From NCBI RefSeq assembly GCF_006385255.1, contig NZ_VFJE01000046.1, positions 1 through 64,000 of the forward strand: 64,000 nt of DNA, in the 5' to 3' direction. The DNA is from Flavobacterium microcysteis. Its GTDB lineage: Bacteria > Bacteroidota > Bacteroidia > Flavobacteriales > Flavobacteriaceae. The notes below the pieces were generated by a model. That model did no database searches. It was not told the DNA's origin and saw only the letters and a program-made list of their open reading frames with translations. The position numbers and the translations under genes were made by a program. Below, one piece after another: positions 1-9,960 of the stretch (its first letter is position 1; the number at the start of each line of letters is the position of its first letter).

Positions 1-2680
1 TGACCTGGGAATTAAGCGTGCCGGTAATCGTTACCGTGCCGGTGCCGTTCTCGCAGATCACGGGGGTAGATGTCGATATCGTCGCAGTCGGGGCATTCGT
101 TACCTCGATGCTGACAGTGCCTGTTGCAGGTTGCGTGCACATTGGGGCAACGCCTGACCTTACACCAACAAGGGTGTAGGTATGCGTGCCAGCAGTAGGA
201 AGTACCTCAAGAATAACGTATTCTCCTGTAGTATCAAGCGTTTTATTGTCTGCATTACCGTCAAGTAAATAAAAAACAGTAGCATTTGGTTCTCCTCTAA
301 GTATTACCCTGGACGGGTTGCCAAGACATACCTGGGCATCTACCTGGTGGATTGTAGCCGTTGGCATAGGCCTTACGGTTATGATAACCGAATCCGTAAC
401 ATTCTGCTCGCAAGGCGGCGTGCTGGTCGTGGATACTTTTACCAATGTATAGGTATAGGTTCCAGGAGTAAGAGTGTTTGGAACGGTAATAGTAGCGTTG
501 CCCGTCGTAGGGTCAAGAGGCAGTATCTGCGTTACGCCATTAGGGTCAGTAAAGGTCACCGTAGTACCAGGAGTACCCTGAACATCGATGGTAAGACCGC
601 TCCCCTCGCAGATAGAAGTATCTGCTGTAGTGATTGAAGCAGTTGGCAAACCTCCAACAGTTACAGTAGCCGAACCTGTTAATGGTTGTATACAAGTTAT
701 TCCAGCAGTTGTCAAACTAGCATCAACCAAAGTATAAACATATGGTGAGTTTGCCGCAACAACAGCTGGTGTTGCAAAGGTATAGACTCCTGTATTTGTA
801 CCAGTACCATCATCTACTAAAACAACAGTTATTGTAGCACCTGTATGATCAGTATATCGAACAGTAGCTCCAGCCGTTCCAGTTATTGTAATGGTTGCTG
901 TTGAATTTTCACAGATTTGTGCAGTTCCAGAGATAGTTGCAGTTGGTGTAGGCACCAAACGCAAATCAAAGTAATACACATAATAGAATGTAGGATCTGC
1001 AATACTTTCTGCTCTAACATATACTCTATCACCAGTAGTACCTGGATAAGAGATTACTTCCGCAGGAGTAAGAGCTGTTGAAACATCGTCAGCATCAGCT
1101 TCAGATTCATGGAAAGTTATCGAGAAGTCAGCCGGAAGCGGATTACCCGTTTCAGCTGCAATTGCAGCATTGATTGCCGGCAATTCATCATTTAAATTGA
1201 AATTTTCCTGTGAGTCATTGCTAATGTCGCACATAATAATTGGTGCTATTTGCTCTGCATCACAATCTCTTAGGATTAAGTCAAAAGGAAGAATATAAGA
1301 ACAGTTTGATATAATATCAAGTATTTTAACATACACTGTTTTAGTCATATCCGGTGCCGGAAGTGTATATAACACTGGCGCATCCGTATCTGCAGGATCA
1401 TAAAACGCTGTATTTATCGGATTCGCATCTAAATTGGCATCCGCAAGGGTTTCATAATAATTAATATCAAAATCATACGGGTTCAAATTGTCCGGCGGTC
1501 CGGGAACAGTCGTACCGAGGACGACATCCGTATTAATCGCTAAATCAAAAATTCGAGGATTAGTATCAGTAGTACAATGTTTGATATTTTTTGGAGGATA
1601 ACCTACAGGCTCCCCTACTTTTACTATAGTACAATCTGTGGCCGTAATAGGTGGGATTGCTGGACTACAACTTCCGAATGTAGCCTTAACACAATAGGTA
1701 GTCGATACTGCAGGACTTACTGTCACTGTTTGACCCGTTCCTATTATCGTACCAGGGTTACTTGCCTCATACCATTCGTATGTAACCGGAACCATCGGAC
1801 CGCTTGGACTAAACCTCCATGCTTCTGATTGAGTTTCCGGAACCTGCCAAGTACCTGTATTTCTATTTGGACTTGTTGGAGAATATGCTGTAGAACCATC
1901 TGCATTTTGAATACCAAGCAGACCATTCCCTCCATTCCAACCGCCGCAAGATGTTCTTTTTCTTACGTGAATTTCTATAATATTAGTAGACTCAAACAAT
2001 ACGATTTGGTAGGATTGATATCCTTGTACAGTAGGATTACAAGAAAAATGAGGTACGTCTTGCCAGTTGGCAACGAACGCTCTACATGGATATGTACCAA
2101 CTGTAAAATAGTTAATCGTACTGGTCGAGGTAGGACCATTCGCAATATTCAAATCCTGCAACATCATGATTGCATTTTTGTATGGCGGGCCATAACCTGG
2201 ACCAGAAGGAATCGTCGCATTGAAAGCCCATCCACTACCACTTTCAGCTGGTACTTGAACACTCGGCCTATACAAACCTGTTGGTGAATCTGGATGCCCT
2301 AAAATACTAAAGGTAACAACTCCATTATCCCCTATCAAACAATCACTATATTTTTGTCCAAAAAAACAAAAATTAAAAGGTACTGTTTGCTTTCCTCTCA
2401 GCGGAATAATTCCCGACCATTTATCATCCGAAGTGATACTTGTTATATCATTAATGTTGTCAGGACTTCTCCATACAAAAGGAGTCTGAGAAATGTTATA
2501 AGTTGAAGTCTGTCTAGGGATACTGTTAATCGGTGGTGAAGCCGTGATGGTCCTGGAATCACCAACGTTACAAATAGGCAACGGAGTATTCGCATTTACG
2601 CGGACACAACCCAAATCCTGGCCGTAACTATTCGTTAACAATAAAGCAAATAAGAATAATAAAAGATAATTCTTTTTCAT
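1..2680 (-). CDS. Giant secreted Ig-like repeat adhesin, N-terminal 893 codons (truncated by window edge)
   Basis: The frame is open from ATG at 2680 down to base 1, so the C-terminus lies outside the window. It begins with a signal peptide (MKKN, a Leu/Phe core, cleavage near SYGQ). The next ~300 residues resemble the globular head of Bacteroidetes secreted adhesins (FNFCFFGQ and GDNGVVTF motifs). From about base 955 downwards come Ig-like modules of about 90-100 residues, each opening with a PTATI- or PTASI-type strand and a conserved IC(E/L)(N/G) turn. Modules start near bases 955, 650, 370 and 100. Such proteins in flavobacteria usually end in a T9SS C-terminal signal and act in surface adhesion or gliding; the tail cannot be seen here. 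Base composition changes sharply inside the repeat block (see findings). Function as adhesin is inferred from architecture only. Confidence 0.8.
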   Translation of the reverse strand, partial: MKKNYLLLFLFALLLTNSYGQDLGCVRVNANTPLPICNVGDSRTITASPPINSIPRQTSTYNISQTPFVWRSPDNINDITSITSDDKWSGIIPLRGKQTVPFNFCFFGQKYSDCLIGDNGVVTFSILGHPDSPTGLYRPSVQVPAESGSGWAFNATIPSGPGYGPPYKNAIMMLQDLNIANGPTSTSTINYFTVGTYPCRAFVANWQDVPHFSCNPTVQGYQSYQIVLFESTNIIEIHVRKRTSCGGWNGGNGLLGIQNADGSTAYSPTSPNRNTGTWQVPETQSEAWRFSPSGPMVPVTYEWYEASNPGTIIGTGQTVTVSPAVSTTYCVKATFGSCSPAIPPITATDCTIVKVGEPVGYPPKNIKHCTTDTNPRIFDLAINTDVVLGTTVPGPPDNLNPYDFDINYYETLADANLDANPINTAFYDPADTDAPVLYTLPAPDMTKTVYVKILDIISNCSYILPFDLILRDCDAEQIAPIIMCDISNDSQENFNLNDELPAINAAIAAETGNPLPADFSITFHESEADADDVSTALTPAEVISYPGTTGDRVYVRAESIADPTFYYVYYFDLRLVPTPTATISGTAQICENSTATITITGTAGATVRYTDHTGATITVVLVDDGTGTNTGVYTFATPAVVAANSPYVYTLVDASLTTAGITCIQPLTGSATVTVGGLPTASITTADTSICEGSGLTIDVQGTPGTTVTFTDPNGVTQILPLDPTTGNATITVPNTLTPGTYTYTLVKVSTTSTPPCEQNVTDSVIITVRPMPTATIHQVDAQVCLGNPSRVILRGEPNATVFYLLDGNADNKTLDTTGEYVILEVLPTAGTHTYTLVGVRSGVAPMCTQPATGTVSIEVTNAPTATISTSTPVICENGTGTVTITGTLNSQV

Positions 2681-2790
2681 TTTTAGATTATTTTGAGGAG
2701 CGAAATTTACATAAATTTAAGAAATAATTATCTTAAATTTTGAAAATTTTTAAATTTAACATCTATGGAATTTCTTTGCTATTAATTATT

Positions 2791-2798
2791 TATCTTTG
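2791..2798 (+). promoter_or_regulatory. -7 box of the folE promoter
   Basis: TATCTTTG matches the Bacteroidetes TAnnTTTG -7 element exactly. It lies 39 nt before the folE ATG, leaving a short normal leader. No convincing TTG -33 element is present at the usual spacing. Confidence 0.6.
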
Positions 2799-2837
2799 CA
2801 GTCTTTAATACATACTTACCATAATATATAATTTTCA

Positions 2838-3509
2838 ATGACAAATAACGAAGATTTTCTAGACGAAATTGGAGATAACCATATTGCCACAAATGCAAAA
2901 AATCCTTTAAGAAGCGATGCCTTTGACATCCCAGATGACCAAAAGATCGAGCTTATAAAAAAAGATGTTGAAAACATTCTCTTAACGTTGGGAATGGACC
3001 TTACGGACGACAGTCTGAAAGGCACTCCAAACCGTGTTGCCAAGATGTTTGTAAAAGAGATTTTCGGCGGCTTGAATCCGGCAAAAAAACCAAACGCTTC
3101 TACTTTCATCAATAATTACAAATACGGTGAAATGCTGGTAGAAAAAAATATTACTTTATATTCTACCTGCGAGCATCACTTGCTACCAATTATAGGAAGA
3201 GCCCATGTTGCTTATATTTCCAATGGAAAAGTGGTTGGCCTTTCTAAAATGAACCGTATTGTTGAGTATTTTGCAAAACGCCCACAAGTTCAAGAACGAC
3301 TTACAATGCAGATTGTTCAGGAACTGCAAAGAGTCCTGAATACGGAAGATGTAGCCTGCGTAATTGATGCTAAACACCTTTGCGTAAATTCACGTGGAAT
3401 TAAAGATATCGAAAGCAGCACTGTTACTTCTGAATTTGGCGGTAAATTTAAAAATGAAGCTACGAGACGAGAATTCCTAGATTATATTAAATTTGACACT
3501 CAGTTTTAA
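2838..3509 (+). CDS. folE: GTP cyclohydrolase I
   Basis: Converts GTP to 7,8-dihydroneopterin triphosphate plus formate, the first step of tetrahydrofolate and pterin synthesis, in the cytosol. The 223-residue length is normal for the family. Zinc and active-site residues are visible: C111-E112-H113-H114 in the TCEHHLLP motif, and C182 in the HLCV motif. The KMNRIVEYFAKRPQVQERL region of the catalytic core is intact. The poorly conserved first ~35 residues are an N-terminal extension typical of type I enzymes. It is the first gene of a plus-strand run with cysS, yidD and lgt, and has its own -7 box at 2791. Confidence 0.97.
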   Translation: MTNNEDFLDEIGDNHIATNAKNPLRSDAFDIPDDQKIELIKKDVENILLTLGMDLTDDSLKGTPNRVAKMFVKEIFGGLNPAKKPNASTFINNYKYGEMLVEKNITLYSTCEHHLLPIIGRAHVAYISNGKVVGLSKMNRIVEYFAKRPQVQERLTMQIVQELQRVLNTEDVACVIDAKHLCVNSRGIKDIESSTVTSEFGGKFKNEATRREFLDYIKFDTQF

Positions 3510-3573
3510 GCAACTGACCTCATAGCCTTTTGCAGATAACTCAATCAGGCTCAAATTTTAAAACCGACAACCT

Positions 3574-5052
3574 ATGCCATTGTACAAAACTCAGAATCTA
3601 AAAATATACAATTCTCTCTCCGGAGAAAAAGAAGTTTTCGTTCCCCTTCATGAGGGCAATGTAGGAATGTATGTTTGCGGGCCAACAGTTTACAGCAATG
3701 TGCATTTAGGAAACGTAAGGACATTCATGTCATTTGATGTTGTTTTCAGATACCTGCTACATCTTGGATATAAAGTACGCTATGTACGTAATATTACCGA
3801 TGTTGGGCACGTAGTAGACGACGAAGATGAAGGTGAAGATAAGATTGCCAAAAAAGCGCGTGTTGAGAAACTCGAGCCGATGGAAATCGTGCAGCGTTAT
3901 ACTGTTGATTTTCATGAAATTTTAAAGGAGTTTAATTTCCTTCCACCTAGCATAGAACCTACTGCTACGGGGCATATTATAGAGCAAATTGAGATCATCA
4001 AAAAGATTATCGAAAATGGCATTGGGTATGTCTCTAACGGCTCTGTGTATTTTGATGTTCAGAAATTTAATAAGACCCATAATTACGGAAAATTAAGCGG
4101 CAGAAATATCGAAGATATGATTGCCAATACCCGTGAACTTGACGGTCAATCTGACAAACGAAATCCGCAAGATTTTGCCTTATGGAAAAGGGCCGAACCG
4201 GAACACATCATGCGATGGCCTTCTCCTTGGAGTGATGGCTTTCCTGGATGGCATTTGGAATGTACGGCAATGAGCACAAAATATTTGGGCAATCATTTTG
4301 ATATTCATGGCGGCGGGATGGATCTTAAATTTCCTCATCACGAATGCGAAATTGCACAAAATGAAGCTTGTACCGGAGAAGCTCCTGTAAATTACTGGAT
4401 GCACGCCAATATGCTTACCCTGAATGGTAAAAAAATGGCCAAGTCTACCGGAAACAATATATTGCCAAGAGAAATCTATTCCGGCGGCAGTCCTTTTTTA
4501 AGCAAAAAATACGCTCCTGCCGTAGCACGCTTTTTTATGCTTCAGGCACATTACAGAAGTAATCTTGACTTTACAGATGATGCGATAGCAGCTTCGGAAA
4601 AAGGTTTCGTGCGATTGATGGATGCGTATGATACGATAAACGAAATCATTCCTTCTGAAAAATCATCACTTGATATCCAGACATGGATTGCAGCGTGCTA
4701 TGATGCCATGAACGATGATTTCAATACTCCAATATTGATAGCACAGCTTTTTGAAGCCGTTCGTTATATTAATTTGCTAAAAGAAAATAAGGAGACGATT
4801 ACTTCAGAAGACCTAAACCTGTTCACCAAGACTATTGAAAATTTCTTGTTTGACGTTTTGGGACTGACAAACGAAAAGTCACTTGAAAATAACGACAAAC
4901 TTGACAATGTCATCAATATGCTTATAGGAATGCGAAATGAAGCAAGAGCCAATAAGGATTTTGCACTGTCTGACAAAATTAGGGACCAACTTACTGATCT
5001 CGGAATCAATCTCAAAGATGGTAAAGAAGGGACGACATTCTCTATAAACTAA
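3574..5052 (+). CDS. cysS: Cysteinyl-tRNA synthetase
   Basis: Class I aminoacyl-tRNA synthetase that charges tRNA-Cys. The 492-residue protein has the HIGH-type signature as HLGN (44-47) and the KMSKS loop as KMAKS (287-291). The zinc site that discriminates cysteine is complete: C35, C230, H255 and E259 by alignment with the E. coli enzyme. The C-terminal helical DALR-type domain follows from about residue 350. The gene lies 64 nt after folE and 6 nt before yidD, so it is probably co-transcribed with yidD. Confidence 0.97.
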   Translation: MPLYKTQNLKIYNSLSGEKEVFVPLHEGNVGMYVCGPTVYSNVHLGNVRTFMSFDVVFRYLLHLGYKVRYVRNITDVGHVVDDEDEGEDKIAKKARVEKLEPMEIVQRYTVDFHEILKEFNFLPPSIEPTATGHIIEQIEIIKKIIENGIGYVSNGSVYFDVQKFNKTHNYGKLSGRNIEDMIANTRELDGQSDKRNPQDFALWKRAEPEHIMRWPSPWSDGFPGWHLECTAMSTKYLGNHFDIHGGGMDLKFPHHECEIAQNEACTGEAPVNYWMHANMLTLNGKKMAKSTGNNILPREIYSGGSPFLSKKYAPAVARFFMLQAHYRSNLDFTDDAIAASEKGFVRLMDAYDTINEIIPSEKSSLDIQTWIAACYDAMNDDFNTPILIAQLFEAVRYINLLKENKETITSEDLNLFTKTIENFLFDVLGLTNEKSLENNDKLDNVINMLIGMRNEARANKDFALSDKIRDQLTDLGINLKDGKEGTTFSIN

Positions 5053-5058
5053 CAAATC

Positions 5059-5355
5059 ATGATGAAGCTTTACAGTTTCATCATTTTTTTTAACAGCACT
5101 ATTTTGAATCTGAAAAAGATACTTATCGCTCCGTTTGTACTTCTGATCCGGTTTTATCAAGGCGGCATATCTCCTTTTTTACCTTCTGCCTGCCGATACC
5201 AGCCAACTTGTTCTCAATATACAATAGAAGCACTTCAAAAGCATGGTTTATTTAAAGGTGGTTATTTGGGAATCCGCAGAATACTGAGCTGCAATCCCTG
5301 GGGAGGAAAAGGTTATGATCCTGTTCCTGAAAAAGCCTGCAAGCATAAACATTAA
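5059..5355 (+). CDS. yidD: Membrane protein insertion efficiency factor YidD
   Basis: Small membrane-associated protein thought to assist YidC/Oxa1-dependent insertion of inner-membrane proteins. The 98 residues carry the whole family signature: an amphipathic segment followed by [21 protein letters not shown] and [12 protein letters not shown], with the three conserved cysteines. Two adjacent ATGs (5059 and 5062) are possible starts. The gene starts 6 nt after cysS. The usual genomic partners (rnpA, yidC) are not nearby, which is common in Bacteroidetes. Confidence 0.93.
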   Translation: MMKLYSFIIFFNSTILNLKKILIAPFVLLIRFYQGGISPFLPSACRYQPTCSQYTIEALQKHGLFKGGYLGIRRILSCNPWGGKGYDPVPEKACKHKH

Positions 5356-5364
5356 CGCCTTTTT

Positions 5365-5396
5365 TTGATTCGATTAAAATCAAATCTTTATTTTTA
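5365..5396 (+). promoter_or_regulatory. Candidate lgt promoter
   Basis: A TTG at 5365-5367, a 21-nt spacer and TATTTTTA at 5389-5396 approximate the TTG-N17-23-TAnnTTTG flavobacterial promoter, with one mismatch in the last -7 position. It lies 25 nt before the lgt ATG. Confidence 0.4.
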
Positions 5397-5421
5397 CAGC
5401 TAAATTCAGAACTTCAAAATT

Positions 5422-6351
5422 ATGACTACAGCTCTAAACATTGTTTGGAATCCATCAGAGGGCATTGACTTAGGTTTTTTCGTAGTGCGTTATTACAGCC
5501 TGATGTTTGTAATTGCCTTTGTACTAGGATGGTATTTAATGAAAAAGATATATTTGCGTGAAGGCGAATCAATCGAAAAATTGGACACGCTCTTTATTTA
5601 TACCTTTTTTGCAACATTAATAGGAGCCCGCTTAGGCCATGTCATTTTTTATCAGTCGGAGTTGTTCCGTGAGGATTTCTGGAGCGTCTTCCTTCCATTT
5701 AAGACAAAACCGCATTTTGAATTTACCGGATTTTCAGGATTGGCCAGCCATGGAGCTGCGATAGCTATTATCATCACAATGTATTTTTACAGCAAAAACG
5801 TTATCAAGCGTCCGCTTATGTGGATTTTGGATCGTATTGTTATTCCTGTTTCCTGCGGCGCTATTTTTGTAAGACTAGGAAACTTCTTTAATTCTGAAAT
5901 CGTAGGTCACAAAACGGATTCTCCATTAGGAATTAAATTTGTACGAGATAGCATCAAGCCTGATGTGGCTATGATTGAAACCAAAACCAACAATATCAAA
6001 GATGCTTACCACCAAATTGCAACTAATCCTGAATATGCAGCTATATTACAACAGGTTCCGGCCAAGCATCCGGCACAGCTATATGAAGCTGTAGGCTATG
6101 TGGTTGTTTTCTTTATCCTATTTTTCTCTTACTGGAAAACGCAAGCCCGAGAAAAAACCGGATATCTTTTTGGTCTATTTTTAGTCTTACTATGGGCTGT
6201 TCGTTTTTTAGTAGAGTTCGTAAAAGAAAGCCAGGGCGGAATTGAAGAGTCTCTAGGCCTTTTCTCAACCGGACAATGGCTAAGTATTCCTTTTATAATT
6301 GCCGGCTTGTATTTTATCTTCAATGCAGAAAAAAAGGTAAGTTCTTTATAG
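5422..6351 (+). CDS. lgt: Prolipoprotein diacylglyceryl transferase
   Basis: Inner-membrane enzyme that transfers diacylglycerol from phosphatidylglycerol to the lipobox cysteine of prolipoproteins, the first step of lipoprotein maturation. The 309-residue protein has about seven hydrophobic segments. Family motifs are present: GARLGHVIFY, the SHG motif with the catalytic histidine, the VRLGNFFNSEIVG signature and the C-terminal RFLVEFVKE. An insert between the signature and PAQLYEA (about residues 185-215) is longer than in E. coli. A strong terminator follows at 6371. Confidence 0.96.
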   Translation: MTTALNIVWNPSEGIDLGFFVVRYYSLMFVIAFVLGWYLMKKIYLREGESIEKLDTLFIYTFFATLIGARLGHVIFYQSELFREDFWSVFLPFKTKPHFEFTGFSGLASHGAAIAIIITMYFYSKNVIKRPLMWILDRIVIPVSCGAIFVRLGNFFNSEIVGHKTDSPLGIKFVRDSIKPDVAMIETKTNNIKDAYHQIATNPEYAAILQQVPAKHPAQLYEAVGYVVVFFILFFSYWKTQAREKTGYLFGLFLVLLWAVRFLVEFVKESQGGIEESLGLFSTGQWLSIPFIIAGLYFIFNAEKKVSSL

Positions 6352-6370
6352 AAATTACATATCAAATTTC

Positions 6371-6396
6371 AAAAGGGCCTTCGGGCCCTTTTTTAT
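6371..6396 (+). terminator. Rho-independent terminator after lgt
   Basis: A 9-bp stem (6371-6379 with 6384-6392) is closed by a TTCG tetraloop and followed by a T run. It lies 20 nt after the lgt stop. Confidence 0.9.
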
Positions 6397-6670
6397 TGGC
6401 TTTTATAAGCCTTCAAGCATTTCTCAATCCCATTTAACCTAAAGCAGACAAAAGCTCTAAAAAAGGCTGATTTACGTTTATATACCAAACCCCTCGATCC
6501 TATCTTTACTTAATAGCACACAAAGAATTATTTACTTTGCGCCTTAGCGCCTTTGCGAGCAACTATTATCTCACAAAAGTGCTAAGGCGCAAAGCTTATA
6601 AGAGCGAGGCTTGAAACAGACTTTAGCTCCTTACCCATTTAACACAAGCTTCCCGAAAACCCTATAAAAC
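6397..6670. other. Gene-free intergenic stretch between lgt and secDF
   Basis: The only structure seen is the inverted repeat at 6535-6594 (listed separately). No ORF with a credible start, no tRNA-like fold and no further promoter-like element was recognised. Confidence 0.6.
6535..6594. repeat. Inverted repeat with perfect 14-bp arms
   Basis: CTTTGCGCCTTAGC (6535-6548) and its exact reverse complement (6581-6594) are separated by 32 nt. Next to the left arm is a partial direct copy, GCGCCTTTGCGAG. It is GC-rich compared with its surroundings and has no T run, so it is not an ordinary terminator. It resembles a REP-like dispersed palindrome; that class is an inference from one copy. Confidence 0.6.
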
Positions 6671-6702
6671 AAAAAAGCCCGATATCTCTATCGGGCTTTT
6701 CA
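6671..6702 (-). terminator. Terminator of secDF
   Basis: A perfect 12-bp stem (6673-6684 with 6689-6700) with a 4-nt loop has A/T tracts on both sides, so it could work in both directions. It is 20 nt past the secDF stop on the minus strand. Confidence 0.9.
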
Positions 6703-6721
6703 TTATCTATAAAAGAACTTA

Positions 6722-9700
6722 TTATTTGTTCTCAGTATTATTGTGCATTTCTTCAATTCTCTTGTGCTCAGCATCTGAAATCGAGTCACAAAGAACTGGC
6801 GTTGCAATGAACAACGAAGAGTATGTTCCTACGATGATACCTACAAGCATTGCGAATATAAATCCACGGATAGATTCACCACCAAAGATAAACATGATTA
6901 ATAATACCATGATCATTGTCAACGAAGTGTTTAAAGTTCTTGACATTGTAGTATTAACTGATCTGTTTACGATTTCATTGAAGCTTCCTTTTGTTTTACC
7001 TGCAAGATATTCACGAATTCTATCGAATACAATTACCGTATCGTTCATCGAGTAACCAATTACTGTCAGGATAGCTGCGATAAAGTGCTGGTCCATTTCC
7101 ATATGGAATGGCATGAATTTATAACATAATGAATAAATACCTAAAACGAAGATAACGTCGTGCGCAACAGCTGCAATCGCACCAAGGCTATACTGCCATT
7201 TTCTGAAACTTATCATCAGGTAAAGGAAAACGATTCCCATAGCTCCTAAAACAGCCCAGAAAGAGTTTGTCTTGATATCTTTTGCAACAGCAGGACCTAC
7301 CTTAGAAGAGGATACGATACCTACAGTTTTTCCGTCATATGCATTTACGAATTTTTCATAAGTCAAATCCGGTCCATAATATTTCTTAAGGTTGTCAAAT
7401 AACATTTTGTTTACTTCAACATCAGCTTCAGAGCTTGCGTCATCAATCTTATATTTAGTAACAATTTTAAGCTGTTCTTTATCTCCCAATACTTTAGCCT
7501 GAACCACTCCGTCAAATACTTTTGTAAGTTCATCAGATACTTCAGAAGCTTCTACCGGCTTTTCAAATCTGATTTGGAATGTACGACCTCCTTTGAAGTC
7601 AACACCTTCGTCAAGTCCGTTGATGAAGAATGAAGCAACGCTCACGATAACAACACAGGTTGAGAAAATATAAGTGATTTTCTTTTTACCTAAGAAGTCG
7701 TAGTTGAAGTTTGTAAACCAGTTTTTAGACATTGATGTTACAAATGTCAGGTTGTTCTTTCTCGAAATACTCCACTCTAACAAGATTCTTGTAATGAAGA
7801 TAGATGTAAATAGAGATGTGAAGATACCGATCAACAACGTAGTTGCGAAACCTTTGATTGGTCCTGTTCCAAAAATGAATAATACAGCTCCAGTTAAGAT
7901 GTGGGTTACGTTCGCATCTGTAATAGAAGACATCGCTCCTCTCCAGCTGAAAGAAACTTTTACGGCTTCTTCTAAAGTCTTGCCCATTCGCAATTCTTCT
8001 TTCGCTCGTTCGTAGATGATAATGTTAGCATCTACCGCTGTACCCATTGTCAATACGATACCCGCAATACCAGGCAATGTCAAGATTGCACCAATACTAG
8101 CCAAGATACCAAATAAGAAAAGTAAGTTAACTGCCAATGCAACGTTAGCATACCAACCTGATTTTCCATAATAAACAACCATCCAAAGCGAAACTAGTAA
8201 CAATCCAACTAAAGCTGAAGTAATACCATTATCAATCGCTTCTTGTCCTAATGATGGACCAACAGCATCAAACTGAACGATGTCTGCAGAAGCTGGTAAT
8301 TTACCCGCTCTAAGAATGTTTGCTAAATCTTTTGTTTCAGAAATATCAAAGTTACCTGTAATCTGAGAAATACCACCTGTGATAGCACCGCTTGTTACAC
8401 CTGGCGCAGAATATACTACATCATCCAAAACGATAGCAATGAATCCTTTTTCAGTATATGCTTTTCCAGTAAGAGCTTCCCAATCTTTAGCTCCTTTGCT
8501 GTTCATGATCATCTCTACAGATGGTTTACCCATCTGGTCGAATTTGTCGCTAGCATCAGTTACTACTCCTCCGCTCATTGCTGGAGTATTTTGTCTGTTA
8601 CCTTTTAATGCGTATAGTTCTAAAACCTCTACTTTTTTAGATTTAGGTGTTTTAGCCGGATCAACAATCTGCTTTTCTAATACATTTATAGATTGAGGCT
8701 TACTCCAAACAAATTTAGCATAACGCTGCTCACCTGCAAGAAGCGATTTCACTTCCGGCATTTTTAGATAAGAGTTGATTTTTGCAGTATCTTTTGCAGA
8801 GAAATACCCCAAGATAGGACCTTGTCCAAAAGCAGTCATCTTATCAATCCAAGGATTGTTTCCTTTTACAGCTGTAGAATCAGCACCTTTTGACGCATCT
8901 GTCAACAGGTTACCAATAGTATCGTTAGCAGTTTTAGGAGTTTCTTTAGTTTCGATTGCTTTATCGGTTTTCTTAAGGACTTCATTAGTAGCCATCAAGA
9001 AATTACCCATTTCTTCAACCTTATACGTTTCCCAGAATTCAAGCTGGGCAGTACTTTGCAATAATTTTTTAATACGGTCAACATCTTTTGCACCTGGAAG
9101 TTCTACCAAGATTCTTCCTGATTCACCTAACATCTGAATATTTGGCTGTACTACACCGAATTTATCGATACGCTCAGTCAATACTCTAAATGCACTTTCA
9201 ACAGATTCTTTAACTTTTCTCTTGATGATTGTTTTTACTTGAGAGTCACTCATATTAAAGTTAACTTCTTCAAGGTTACGGTGTGCAAAAACTTCAGGAT
9301 CTGCTAATTTTACTGCTCCTTTAGACTCTTCATCAAATGCTACAAAAAAGGCATCGATATAATCTTGGTTACCTTGTTGATTTTTATCAGCACTTTCTAA
9401 AGCCTTATTGAAAACTGGGTTCTTTGTGTGGTTAGCCAAAGTTTTCAAAACGTCTTTTACAGAAATTTGCAAAATCACATTGATACCACCTTCAAGGTCA
9501 AGCCCTTTGTTGATTTGCTTATCGGAAACTTCTTTGTAAGTAAACTCCGTAAAGCCAAGGCTGTATACTTTTTCCTTGCCGATTGAATCCAGATACTTTA
9601 CTTCTTTTTTCTCATCTCCGTTAGCAAAAGCTTTTGCATCACTCTTAACGCGGTTGGCGACAAATGTGAATGATAGTTGGTAAATACTTACCAATGCAAA

Positions 9701-9739
9701 TAAAATTGCAAAAAATTTAACGAGTCCTCTATTCTGCAT
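6722..9739 (-). CDS. secDF: Fused protein translocase subunit SecDF
   Basis: RND-type inner-membrane protein that uses the proton motive force to help SecYEG complete protein export. At 1005 residues it is a single-chain SecD-SecF, the usual Bacteroidetes form. A first TM helix lies at about 7-28, and DLEGGINV marks the SecD family at about 80. A large periplasmic P1 region runs to about 480 and is enlarged by a Lys/Thr-rich insert. The SecD TM block includes the GTAVDANIIIYERAKEE motif. The SecF half starts at about residue 670, with VDFKGGRTFQIRF and a TM block with YSMNDTVIVFDRIRE. It has its own promoter and terminator. Confidence 0.97.
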   Translation of the reverse strand: MQNRGLVKFFAILFALVSIYQLSFTFVANRVKSDAKAFANGDEKKEVKYLDSIGKEKVYSLGFTEFTYKEVSDKQINKGLDLEGGINVILQISVKDVLKTLANHTKNPVFNKALESADKNQQGNQDYIDAFFVAFDEESKGAVKLADPEVFAHRNLEEVNFNMSDSQVKTIIKRKVKESVESAFRVLTERIDKFGVVQPNIQMLGESGRILVELPGAKDVDRIKKLLQSTAQLEFWETYKVEEMGNFLMATNEVLKKTDKAIETKETPKTANDTIGNLLTDASKGADSTAVKGNNPWIDKMTAFGQGPILGYFSAKDTAKINSYLKMPEVKSLLAGEQRYAKFVWSKPQSINVLEKQIVDPAKTPKSKKVEVLELYALKGNRQNTPAMSGGVVTDASDKFDQMGKPSVEMIMNSKGAKDWEALTGKAYTEKGFIAIVLDDVVYSAPGVTSGAITGGISQITGNFDISETKDLANILRAGKLPASADIVQFDAVGPSLGQEAIDNGITSALVGLLLVSLWMVVYYGKSGWYANVALAVNLLFLFGILASIGAILTLPGIAGIVLTMGTAVDANIIIYERAKEELRMGKTLEEAVKVSFSWRGAMSSITDANVTHILTGAVLFIFGTGPIKGFATTLLIGIFTSLFTSIFITRILLEWSISRKNNLTFVTSMSKNWFTNFNYDFLGKKKITYIFSTCVVIVSVASFFINGLDEGVDFKGGRTFQIRFEKPVEASEVSDELTKVFDGVVQAKVLGDKEQLKIVTKYKIDDASSEADVEVNKMLFDNLKKYYGPDLTYEKFVNAYDGKTVGIVSSSKVGPAVAKDIKTNSFWAVLGAMGIVFLYLMISFRKWQYSLGAIAAVAHDVIFVLGIYSLCYKFMPFHMEMDQHFIAAILTVIGYSMNDTVIVFDRIREYLAGKTKGSFNEIVNRSVNTTMSRTLNTSLTMIMVLLIMFIFGGESIRGFIFAMLVGIIVGTYSSLFIATPVLCDSISDAEHKRIEEMHNNTENK

Positions 9740-9862
9740 TATTACTAAAAATTAATTAAATTTCTTATTCTTGATGTGTTTAAACAGATAAAACAGACCA
9801 AATCAAGTAGTTATCAGATAATAACAGTAAAACTTGACTTATTCCCTTTTTTTTAAAACGAG

Positions 9863-9893
9863 CAAATATATAATTAACCAAAAGATTAACCAA
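9863..9893 (-). promoter_or_regulatory. secDF promoter
   Basis: Read on the minus strand, TTG (9893-9891), a 20-nt spacer and TATATTTG (9870-9863) match the flavobacterial -33/-7 consensus exactly. The predicted leader is about 120 nt. Confidence 0.7.
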
Positions 9894-9913
9894 TTAATTT
9901 GCTAATTATATCA

Positions 9914-9940
9914 TAAAAAAAAGACTGCAAGAAGCAGTCT
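9914..9940 (-). terminator. Terminator of mdh
   Basis: A 7-bp stem (9922-9928 with 9934-9940) and a 5-nt loop are followed on the minus strand by a T run (A tract 9914-9921). It lies 20 nt past the mdh stop. Confidence 0.85.
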
Positions 9941-9960
9941 CTTAATTTATAAGGTAGAAA

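Noticed and set aside
347..2287. Plus-strand ORFs (for example 347-637, 1577-1828, 1829-2287)
   Set aside because: They are antisense to the adhesin frame, have Arg/Cys/Tyr-rich composition typical of shadow translation, and lack promoters.
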